NCBI RefSeq assembly: GCF_012489685.1
Contig: NC_080046.1
Coordinates: 67,595,984 to 67,659,983 of the forward strand
Reading direction: 5' to 3'
Source of the DNA: Lotus japonicus
Taxonomy: Eukaryota > Streptophyta > Magnoliopsida > Fabales > Fabaceae
DNA length: 64,000 nt
Shown: piece by piece, positions 53,733-64,000 of the stretch
How the letters are laid out: every line of letters begins with the position of its first letter
How positions within the stretch are numbered: the first letter of the stretch is position 1
Notes under the pieces: generated by a model
Told to the model about the DNA's origin: nothing
Database searches by the model: none
What the model saw: only the letters and a program-made list of their open reading frames with translations
Made by a program: the position numbers and the translations under genes

Positions 53733-54248
53733 ATGAGCGATTTAAATAGTGAAAGTTCAAAGGCGTGGAACATATACACAGCTTCAAACCCAGGTCCATC
53801 ACAAACAGGAGTTGATGAGGAAGGTCCATGGAATAACTTTGGGACATCAATGAGTGCTATTTCTCTTGGATTTGTTGCCACAGCCATTTTGATTTCAATG
53901 TTTCTAATAATGGCCATATTTGAACATTTATTTAAACCTAGCCAACAGTTTTCCATGCTGAGAAGGTATCAGGAGAACTCAGTAGTACCAACCAGAAAAC
54001 AAGGAAATGCACAACCCGTAAGTCCATTCACTTCATGATGTTTTACCTTATTTTATTTCTATCTGGTCATGTTACTGACTCAGTGTGTATGTTTATGACA
54101 GGCTTCCTCACCTTATGCAGCATCTGATTTCTCAGTGTTGATGCCAGGGCAGCAGTATCCTACATACATAGCCCAACCAGCTCCTCTGCCTTGTCCAAGG
54201 GAAAGGATTTATTGGCCTTCTCACGAACGTCAATTTGTATTTAATTAA
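53733..54248 (+). CDS. Small plant-specific single-pass membrane protein, two exons (143 aa)
   Basis: Exon 1 is 53733-54017 (95 codons) and exon 2 is 54102-54248; the 84-bp intron is GTAAGT...ACAG in phase 0. The ATG at 53733 (MSDLNSESSKAW) is chosen because the upstream open frame continues into probable UTR. One hydrophobic segment spans about residues 42-63 (AISLGFVATAILISMFLIMA), with a polar N-terminus and a basic C-terminal side. The C-terminus carries YPTYIAQPAPLPCPRERIYW, a motif I recognise from conserved uncharacterised plant proteins; no function is known to me. No signal peptide. It is convergent with the MACPF gene, whose stop is about 1.6 kb downstream. Confidence 0.82.
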
Positions 54249-55841
54249 GAGAAAATTTTGATAACCTACAAATATTATCAGTGAATTTCTGTAAACAGAT
54301 TCTTAGAGACCCACCAAGTTGTGTTATTTCATGCATTATGAAGCGGGCACATTATGAAGCCTGAACCCTTCATAATGTTTTACCTATGTTCTCTTTGCAA
54401 AATGACAAACTTCACATGCATTGTTCTTGGTACACCATAATTCTTTCAACAGATGGGTGACTTGATCTCATATGCCACAAATTAGTATCTACAACAAAAG
54501 AAATACTTTTGACACAGGAAATGAGATGTGTGTGGTGTGGGAGATTTTGGCTGGGGGAGGGTATATACAGGCCATTTTACATTCTAGTTGCACCAATAAT
54601 CTTTAAGGCATTGGAATGCTGAATTAGACATGAGTGAAAGTGAAAAGTTAGTGTACAATTTAAGGTGGAAACTAAATTAGCTTTGTGATTGAGAGGAGGT
54701 TAAATTGGAAATTAGGCAAAAATAGAGCATGTGTTAATACGAGAGATGAAGAAATATGTATGACCACAAAATAGATGGCAATAACATAAGTGCCATTTGG
54801 AAGATTAACTAAATTTGGCGTTTTCTCTTATAGGCAGATAACCATGTAAGAGAAACACAAATATTGTCTAGGATCTACTCCATTGGAGTTGCATTACCAT
54901 ATCAGTGTCTTTTGATGCTACCATATTAGTAAACTGGTATTTCTTGCATTGGAGTTACACCTTTTAAAATCTCATTCTCACTTGGCGCCCACCTCACACT
55001 TCCCTCCAGGCTTTGAGGTAAATAGAATAGACTTTTAATTACTTTTTTGGTCAGCAGATTATATTTTAAATATTGAAGTAATAGAAAAGCCAGTCAATAT
55101 CTATGTTTATTTTAAAAAAATATTCTTTAAATATTTTAGTTTATTTGTCATCATAAAAAGTATATTAATTTTTTAATTCCATTCTTATTTTTAATATCTT
55201 TATCAAATTAAATGAGATATATAAATAAATTAAGAACCCAAACATAGTAACCTAAAGCTTAAACACTATTTCAAGTGGCATTTCAGTCAAACAGTTATAC
55301 TATGATCAAATAAGTTTATAAAGTAACTACATAAACTTTAAATTAGCTAAAATACTATGCCTAATTCATTCATATTCACCACTTCTTGTTCACTCCACTC
55401 CACCATAAGAAAAGTTTTGCTTAAGAACCAGCCAACTCAAATCAGTATGAGAATACCAATAAATATGACATAGCTTTTAAACGTATGGTAATTCGCCAGA
55501 GGCCTGTGGAAATGATTTCTAACACTAATTATCAGAAAGTTATTGTGCTAGGCATGTATACGTGTACATTGAAAGTAGAACTCCATTAGGAGTTTCACTC
55601 GTAAATAACTTGCACTTATCCCTACAGATCAGTCTCATCAAACAAATCTCCCTTTCTCTATCTCTTCGTGGACTTCATATGTGCATACACTATAAGAAGG
55701 CCTACACAATTGATTGGCAAAACTAAAACCAATGTTCTTGATGATAACTTCCTGCCCCTCTTCTCTCCCAACCTTCCACTTCTTAAAAATGAACACTAAG
55801 TTCTGCTGAAGGCAAGACCTAAAAAGAGTAGTATAAGTAAG
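54249..55841. other. Intergenic region between convergent genes
   Basis: 3' flanks of the + strand gene and of the - strand MACPF gene. AT-rich, no ORF or repeat that I can support. Confidence 0.5.
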
Positions 55842-58800
55842 CTACTGATCATCCAAGTCCAACATCTCTTCATCTGGTAATACCATAGTCAACAAAGAAT
55901 ACTTAACCCGTAGAGAAACTCTTCCCTTCTCAACAACAAGTCTAGCTCCGGAGACAACCCAATAGCCAGGATTCTCCTGCGGTCCTCTGGACATCTCAGT
56001 TGTGTCAACAAATTTGAGAAGCTTGGGAGCTTGGACCGGAACCGGAGGTCCGCCCGGATAGACAGCAGAGTTTATATTAACATCTGCAGCACGTGGAGGC
56101 GGCTTCTGAAATGTTGCTGTGAAGTGTTGGCTGATTAGAGTGGATATGAGTCCTGACTTGGCTCCCAACCCAGGAGATCCATCCCACTCAGGATGTTTTA
56201 CCTCTTTAGCTCCCAATACACTTGAGAATCGAAGTCTTAAGAAGAGTATATTTTTTATGCCATAATTCTCAACTTGCAATTGTGCCCCAGTTACTATTGA
56301 AAGATCCTCATCAGATTCTACAGGAGCAGTGCAGACATGAGAGAAATTCTTCCATTGAACCTTCTCATAGAACCTCCTATCATAGGACTTCCGCCGGAAG
56401 TTTTCATTTGGATCATCAACAAGCTGGAAGATTTTTGGAAGAGATGAAAGATGCTGCAAATGGATGGCCAATCGATTGCTTTTCTTACCTTCAAGATAGA
56501 GACGGAGACCGGTCACTGGCCTCTTGCCTACATCAACCTGTTATAAACATGACGAGTATTCCAGGCTTTAGCATAAAGGATACAAGTTACCAATACCATA
56601 ATGCATGAGCTGAGGATGCTTTCAAGAACCTTGTGATAGACTATTAGAACAAGAAATATAGTACTATAAAGTATAAACCTAATCAAGTTCCACCCAAAAA
56701 CAAAATGAAATAGAGAATCAAAACAATCCATGACCATAACATTTAGAATGCTGGATTGATGAATGTTAACAATTGAATATACCAATAGTTTTAGCTTATA
56801 CCACATGAAGTAGAATGACGCATCTTTGTTTTGTAAGACTAGGTTACACTGCATGCTAATAAAAATAAATCATAGAAGCTTCTGAACACAAACTTTCCTC
56901 CACATTACTGAAGGACATGGACTTCATTTATTTTGATCCATAGAGGCATAGCCACTGAATAACTAGATGCCAAGGACTAAAAAGAACAAACATTTACCAG
57001 AGTGGTGTTCACATAGAGCTTTGGCCCCATGAAGCTAAACTGTAAAGATGCAGAGCTCCGCTGCTTCCATTGTGGACCAAGAGGAAGTTCACTGAATACA
57101 GGTGCCCACTGCCTTGGCAGCTGAAATTCCAAGAATTGGTGGAGCTCTTCAATTGGTGGTTTATCTGCAAGTATCAATGCACAATGATGAAACATTTAAA
57201 ACTGGTTAATTTAATTTACATGGAACGAACAACAATGAAGACAAACAAATAGAAATAATGGTGATCCATGGAAATTTAAATTTTAAGGAGCAGAAATCCC
57301 AGACTCGGACAATGCAACAATGTGGAAGCCATCAATATTTGATATTGCAAAGCAATACTTCTTCAATATTATTTGAGTCCTGGTGAAAGCCATCAATACA
57401 TCTATTCACACCCTTAATGCTAGCACACAGATTTCTCCAACAAAATATCGTTTGTTTTGGGAAGTTGGATATTGAGTATTTTATATGATAGCATGTTAAT
57501 TTCAAGGCAACCGAATGATTAGTGACTACAACATAATAGGAACATAATAGGAGCATTCAATTCAAAGGCAACCAGCAATGTTACCCACATAGAATATATG
57601 CAAATAAAAATAACAATTTTGCTCACATCGTAAATAAAGGTTTATGGCATGGCTCAAGAATCCACTCCCTGGCACTCCATTCAATAGAGATGTAATTGGA
57701 ATGAAGGACATTGAGATCACATCAGGCTCCACCTGAACAGTCTGCAACCACTCATGATGGGACAGATTCCTGTCATCACTTCCGCCCCTCCTCTTGTAAA
57801 TGCTTACAATATCCTGACATAGAAAATAAAATAAGGACAATGGATATTTTAAATATATATAGTGAAAACATTTTCAAGGTTAAATGTTCTAAGCTCACCT
57901 CCTTATGTGAATAAGAACTTGATGGACTAATATTAGCAAATGTTAGCCTCTGCTCCCTGACTCCAAACTGAAAGGAAGCAAAATTGATTAGGTGCCTCCA
58001 ACCCAACAGTGGTGAATTAACATTACAAAGAGGAGATTAGCATTTGAGATCAATTTAGTTCGACACAATGATTCACAAACCCCACAACTAACAATTAATT
58101 TATTTGAATGCACAGATTGTACATAGACCTCACATAGTTTTCACTAGTGTCTGTTCCCTTTGTTTTTCCATTGTTTAACAATAATATATGGGGACAGGTG
58201 GCCTTGGAACCCATGGTAAATGCATGATATTGAAGCGGAGTAAAGTGTAAGACTTCACCAAATCTCAGAACCATTCACTCAGAAGAAATAATGTTCTCAT
58301 GTTATCATGAAATGAGCAATATCTAAATAGCAAGATGAACAATGATTTATCCCTGGGCGCAGACTCAAAGCATTTTTTTAGCCATCCACCGAAGCCTACA
58401 AATCCTTGGATCTAGGTTTCAAATTCTGTTTTTTTAATTCCGGAAAACAAGATATGGCAAAAATGGCACAGTACTAATTTACTGCTTTTACAAATTTATC
58501 TTTGATTCTTTTCCATGGAAGTTCTTTATGACAAAGAGTGTTATTGTTAAAAAAGGAAAATATGGGAAGTCATGTTGATGTAGAACCTAATTAACCTAAT
58601 TGTTAAAAAAGGAGTACTCCTCTTAGCAAGATATTCATGTGAAAAACCTAACGCACTCCCTTAGGTGTGGAGTACTCTTCCAACTTAATACCTTGGTTGC
58701 AGAATACAGAATGTTCTTCCACCTTAAGTGCTTCCTTTAGAGACCATGAGTACTCCTCCAACTCAAACTCAGATACTCTCTGAATAGAAAAGAGAATTTT

Positions 58801-61800
58801 ATTCAATCATCTAACTCCCAATTACATAAACACCTAATGGGTATTGAATATTCATAACCCAATGATAATTATTAGAATTTGGGTTAGGGCTAACTCTACC
58901 CCAAATCCTAGCTAGGAAGGTGAGGATTGTTTTACCCTGTAGATGGACTTATTTGGCCATATCTCTAGTCAATGTGGGACTTCTCAAAACACCCCCTCAC
59001 GCCCAGGGCTAGACATCTGGAGTGTGAAGTTTGCAGTACTGGACATTTGTAGGTGGCCCATTTATGGGTAGCCTAATAAACGGATTCATGATACGCTCTG
59101 GTACCTTCTCAGAATTTGGGTTAGGGCTAACTCTTGCCCAAATGTTAGCTTAGAGGTGAGGATTGCTCTACCCTATTTGTCGACTTATTTGGCCATATCT
59201 CTGATCAATGCGGGACTTCTCAAATAAAATCATAAATAAACTAAACTTTGAAATAAACCCTAATTAGATATATAATATTAATAAAATCTAAATATCCAAT
59301 CAAAGATAACATTGTACAAAAATTTCAAATTCCTATACATAAGGAAAAATACCAATGTCCTGATAAAAACATAATAAATCCTAAACCAAATATCATAATT
59401 AACATAATAACTATCCAAGGTACAATATTATTAAACTTGCCAATAATATAAATAATCCTAATTCTATTTTGCATCACATGCACTGTTTCTTTAGTCATTA
59501 TCTGTATAATTTGTGTATGCAGCATGAAAAGCAAATACTAAAATCAGAGACGAGAAGGTAAAAGAAAGATGCATCACAATGATTTTCGATCTTCTGATTC
59601 AAAATGTATAATGAAAAGGAAAAGCATAGTTTCACAAACCTTATCATTAGGGAAAACTTGATCAGAAGCAACACTGTATTGGCCATTGGCATCCATAAAC
59701 CTCCTATCTGCCATCTCTTTCAATCTTTTCTGAACGTCAGCAGGTTGGAGAGCTGATGAGTGTTGCTGCTTCAAATATATTACATCCTTTCCCCCCATCT
59801 TCATACCGACAATAATATGGGTGCCAAAGGTCTCAATGAACCTGGGACAATTTGCAAATGTCAATAGTTGGCAAGAGTCCCAAATCAAAATATAGCTAAA
59901 AGAACTGCAAGAGTTAATCCTAATAGAATTAAATAATTTTTAGGACAGTCAATTTAAGTTGTTCCCTCTAGTTAGACTCAGCATGATTGGTGCATTCAGC
60001 AAACATAAACAAAAGTTTGACACTAAAAAACTAAATGAAGAGAAGATTACATATCCAAATCACTCTTAATCTGATTGTAACTATTTATTAAGTTTTTATG
60101 TTCTAAATTTAAATGCAAACAGACAACTGAAACCAGAAAATAAACATGGCAAAATAGGTTTCTATCAAGTAAAATGGGTTTATAGCTAGCTCAAATCAAC
60201 AATAACCCAGCCTAAACATCATCATTGTTAGGAACCCAAAGAAAAAAGGTGAAAGATTGACAGAAAGAACTAAAATATTGAAATAATATTATTGAAAATT
60301 GAACAAGGAAATAGAGAATGGATTCTACCTAAGGGCTTCTCCTTCACAAAGGATCTCTCCTTTCACTCTAAAACTGTCAAATGGACTGGATAAACCCCCC
60401 CCCCCAATCTGATTTCCCCTTATTTATCAAACCACTCCCTTACCTTCTAATTGACTCTCTCCCTTCTAACAAACTTCTAACCTAATTAATGAGCAAGCTT
60501 ATTTATAGAATAATACTTGTCCTTATTAGATCCTATTGATACATCCTAACAATAACCCCTCCCCCCCCCCCCCCCCTCTCTCAAAAATCCACCTTGCCCT
60601 CAATGTCGGAATTTAAATTGATAAACTTTGCACCATGCTTTAGATGCTTCTTCTATCGCTTCTTGAATCTTGAACATGCCCTTCGGCAGTGAGAAACTAG
60701 AACGCCCCCATGGCTTGTAATTCTTCCACCAAGCCTCGAGCCAACCACATTGCTGCTTTGTTAATATTTTCCGGGATATGGGTCCAAACCCCACACATCA
60801 CTTCTGGTGTTAACCTGCCCAAGAAGAAACACAATTTCTTGTTTGTGAGTGCAGTTGCTTGAGTCCCCCAAGACTTCGAATTATTGCATGTACTCCTTTA
60901 CAGTTCCCCTGGCTGCAAGGTAGGCATGCACAAATATACATTTCCCTTGCTTCTTCCGCTAAATCTCTGGGTCAGCGCTGTCATGACGTCTTACTATGTT
61001 AGTTCCAGCTACTTCAAAAATCAAAACCAGTGCAATACCATCTCAATTCTCATCCGTGCTGATAAAGATGAGTTGTAACATCTTTGATGCCTTAATTAGC
61101 TGAATCTCAAAAAACTTCTCGGATTACGAATCCATCCCAATGGATCCTTCCCATCAAATTTGCGTAAATGTGCCTTTATTGTCCAAGAATGGGCTTTGTC
61201 ATAACCCATGACATTCCATGTCAGCACATTACCTTTCAAGAATTAGTGGGTTGCTGGTTCCTTCATCTTCCATAGGTATCCTCTGCTACTGTGCTAGTTG
61301 TCCCAGCAGAACCTTGATGTCCTTAATTCCGTCGAGAGCCGCTTTTATCTACCAATCCAAAGTTACCTTCTTCAGCATACCTGCTGACTCTTCCAATGCA
61401 TGGCGTGATCCATCGCTCTCAATCTTTGAATCCGGCATGTCGGCATGTCAGACCAAATTGTTAGGGCTTAGGAACCCAGACAAGGAAGATGAAAGATTGA
61501 TAGAAAGGACTAAAAATGGAAATGTATTATCGAAAATTGAACATGGAAATAGAGAATAATTCTCCCCAAAGGCTTCCCCTTCGGAGAGGATCTCTCGTTT
61601 CACTCTCAAACTATCAAATAGACTGAATCCCCCCTTCCTAATCTGATTTCCCACTCGAAAAAGTTTCTAACCGGACTAATTTGTTAGCTTAATAACAGAG
61701 TAATACTTGTCCTTATTTTCTCCTATTGATAAATCCTAACAATCATGACACACATTAAGTTGTTAGATGAAAAATGTTATTAAGCAATAAAAAAAAACTA

Positions 61801-63446
61801 GGTTAACTAAATGAAACTGAATCTCATTGAAGAATTGTTCAGATAGATGCAGCCACAGATCACTATTACTACTATCTCCCTTGATAAAGATTAAACACAG
61901 GTCGGTAACCTAATTCATGCAGTCACTATAAGAAATTTTAAACCACATGTGCTTAACATATAAAGGTGAAAATACATATCACAAATATATAAATCCTGGG
62001 CGTAAAACAACAGTAAATATACCTTCACTGAATTCTTGTAAAGAATATATATCTACTCAATTATCTTTAAAGGACTTCTCTATCCAATCTTTACATAAAG
62101 TGAGCTAAGGGCCCATAGAACCTCAATTCATTAAGAAGCTATACATTAAAGCAGGTACCACTGTCCACAATTCCAAGAAATGACCACTATACTAAAACTG
62201 GAATTCAGAGGGCGATAAATATCTCACTTGACATGGAAATAAAAAATATTTTCACCAATTGACCACAATTTAACAAAGATAAACTCACCTTGATAATGCG
62301 GGTGGGTCCCATGATGCTGGTACAGCTTTTTTGACATGGTCGCAGAGTACCATCTGAGACTTCTCTAATGCAACAGTGTAAAGTGTAATTAACACCCCAT
62401 CAAAAGCGAGGGCTTTGGTATTGGCTGCATCTTTCTGCCAGCTACCAGAAAATTCAAACATTGAATTGAAAAGCCCTGAGGGAATTTTTCCAGTCAAAGA
62501 TAACTCCTGATTGAACTGCTCTGACATCTGAAAAGAAGCGAGCAGTCAGTGACAGGGAGACGATGTACGCATTGCTTAAAACTTAAATTGTTGGCAAAAA
62601 GAAATCACCATCACCACTGTTAAATTAAAAACTGTAAACAAAAGAAATATTATGTTCTTTATTGAGTGGTTTGGACTTGGCACATTGAGCCAACCCTCAT
62701 TGCCTTTGGGCAGTAAGTGTTAAAGCAAAGCAACAAGGACACATTACTCTGAAAACCAATTTCATCGCCAAATGACCAAGCGGAGAAAGCTACAAACAAG
62801 AGACAATAAACGAGAAGGGGCATTCGTTCTGATGAAATGAGCTGCTTTTCTTGCAGTATAGTTTTGACAGTGATGACAAGGGCACTTGGGAAATCTATGG
62901 CTAAACTGCTAAAGTAATGGCCTAATTGCATTTCATTTAATTCAAAACTAAATTTCCATGATAGTAAATTAGTTTGTTATTGTATCAATCTATCTATCTA
63001 TTATCTAGCAAAGGAAAGTGTATTACAGTAAGGAGATCATAAGCAAAGCACTGAGAAACGAAAGAAAGTGTGTATCATGATGCATGAAAATGTTCATAAC
63101 TTGTTTCTACATAATAGCCAAAAATTTAGTTCAAGCAACGCATGTTTTCAGAATTTGCGTCTAGAAAAACAACAGAAAAGTTTACCTGTTGAAAAGACAG
63201 AACGTCAGACCTGAACCTAGTACGTTCCCCTTTGTCACATTTTATTGATTTGGAAACATTTGATATTGAAACTCCACCAGGTAAAACCAAATCTCTTACA
63301 TCATGTTCATCTATTTCAATCAAACGTGAATCTATGGAATCTCCTTTACAATACTTGAGTCTTAGATCAGCGGATATATCATAACCACGCCCGATGGATC
63401 CAATTGCAATCGCAGCAGCTTTATGAGCTGGATCTTTAAGTGCCAT
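55842..63446 (-). CDS. MACPF domain-containing protein, At4g24290-like (CAD1/NSL1 family), seven exons, 606 aa
   Basis: Exons, 5' to 3': 63186-63446, 62289-62527, 59640-59841, 57899-57967, 57627-57813, 56998-57164, 55842-56537. All introns are GT-AG and frame joins without a stop to 606 aa, the length I recall for the Arabidopsis relative. The start is MALKDPAHKAAAIAIGSIG. The MACPF signature (FGTHIIVGMKMGG) lies at about residues 171-183. C-terminal blocks such as SNRLAIHLQHLSSLPKIFQ and PAPKLLKFVD-like sequence are typical of the plant family. Plant MACPF proteins (CAD1, NSL1 and relatives) restrain cell death and salicylic-acid-dependent defence; pore formation is not established for them. 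No signal peptide is visible. The large introns 2 and 3 hold retroelement remnants, yet exons and splice sites are intact, so the gene should be functional. Confidence 0.95.
58880..59222 (-). mobile_element. TRIM-like element in intron 3 of the MACPF gene
   Basis: Two direct repeats, 58880-58986 and 59117-59222 (106-107 bp), open tgggttagggctaactc and end gacttctca. Between them, next to the left repeat, is a purine-rich tract on the - strand (GGGCGTGAGGGGGTG). Next to the right repeat, GGTACCAGAGC resembles a methionine-tRNA PBS. A tiny LTR element with no coding region fits the TRIM class. Target duplication not clear. Confidence 0.65.
60226..61741 (-). mobile_element. Degraded non-autonomous LTR retrotransposon in intron 2 of the MACPF gene
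   Basis: LTRs at 60226-60551 and 61459-61741 both start tgttagg and end cctaaca, but differ in length and at many sites, so the insertion is old. The duplication atcat flanks it (60221-60225 and 61742-61746). A purine tract rich in G on the - strand follows the left LTR (60552-60580), and a TGGTCTGACATGCCG PBS-like sequence precedes the right one. The 0.9-kb interior holds only a stop-riddled gag-like remnant on the - strand. Runs of C near 60397 and 60560 are assembly-sensitive. Confidence 0.82.
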
Positions 63447-64000
63447 AATTCAGCACATCAGTCTCCTTCACTGAAATTAAAACCAAATTCCACAACTCAG
63501 GACTCTGAGGTCAGTTTAATCAGAAAATTAGAACCATCAATCTACTGTCTAAAACACACAAATCATCCATATATATTTGAACTGTTAATGGTTACTTGGG
63601 TGAGTAAATAAGCTTAAGACAAGACACTAGGAGATTTATCTCTAAACAGAAACATGACAAATTTTCAGGATAAGTTCATGCAAAACTAGTAAAGCAATTA
63701 CCCTTTATGCCACACCAGAAATTAATAAAAAAAAAATGATTTATGATAGTGCTGCACAAATGAAAAGAAAAGGGCATGGTTACATTTCATCAAAACAAAC
63801 GCATTATTTAGTCAAAACTTGTAAGAAAGCAAGATTTGCAGCTTAAAACATACATAATTACTGACTGTGCATGAGATGAGAGCTTATCACAGTTTCTGGG
63901 CTCGGAATCGGAGCGAACCCCGTGGAGATGGAGGTAGATACAATTGCTAAGCTCGATAATTGGCGATCAGTTCGTGTTTTCTAACTGGGATTTCGAAACC
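63447..64000 (-). other. 5' UTR and upstream part of the MACPF gene
   Basis: Just upstream of the ATG, the - strand reads ttttaatttcag before tgaaggag (AG at about 63471), a likely 5'-UTR 3' splice site. A GC-richer stretch at about 63890-64000 looks like the first untranslated exon. The promoter lies beyond the window. Confidence 0.5.

Overview
This is a plant nuclear genomic window, dominated by nested LTR retrotransposons and ending in ordinary plant genes with introns. A legume (Fabaceae) host is the best guess: the Sirevirus-type Copia elements with an extra 3' ORF and the AT-rich intergenic repeats resemble legume sequence. That is an inference from family resemblance, not something the sequence proves.

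Layout. (1) 1-26866 is a three-level nest. The host is element C, a + strand Ty1/Copia element of which only the 3' part lies here: reverse transcriptase (RT) and RNase H from 22403, an env-like ORF, PPT and 3' LTR to 26866. Its RT is split by element A, a - strand Sirevirus-type Copia element with window-truncated left LTR 1-1217 and right LTR 9458-10494 plus 22156-22401. Inside A's right LTR sits element B, 10495-22150, a second - strand member of the same family flanked by the 5-bp duplication gagtt. B has intact gag, pol and env-like ORFs. A carries nonsense mutations, a 100-N assembly gap and an extra + strand gene-like cassette (TATA, ATG 2024, stop 2416, AATAAA) that B lacks. (2) 26867-29818 is AT-rich, with a TIR-element candidate, a Helitron-type 3' end and a tandem repeat. 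(3) 29819-39735 is element D, a - strand Ty3/Gypsy element of the Tat type (dual RNase H) with TSD tatat. Its polyprotein is intact, and a spliced antisense gene with its own promoter lies between pol and the 3' LTR. (4) 39736-46279 holds a second Helitron-type 3' end, a Mutator-like element with 9-bp TSD that carries a piece of a VQ-motif protein gene, and a foldback MITE. (5) 46280-51693 is element E, an older - strand chromodomain Gypsy element (TSD ttatt) broken by stops and frameshifts. (6) 53733-54248 is a small two-exon membrane-protein gene (+). (7) 55842-63446 is a complete seven-exon MACPF-domain gene (-), close to Arabidopsis At4g24290. Its introns hold a TRIM-like element and a degraded LTR element (TSD atcat).

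How it works together. The right third is genic; the left two thirds are a retrotransposon nest whose order of insertion can be read from target-site duplications (C, then A, then B). Two unrelated retrotransposons, A (Copia) and D (Gypsy), both carry an antisense gene with its own TATA box between their last sense ORF and the 3' LTR. The cassette in A is the feature here most likely to be undescribed. No prokaryotic features, CRISPR arrays, rRNA or convincing tRNA genes were seen.
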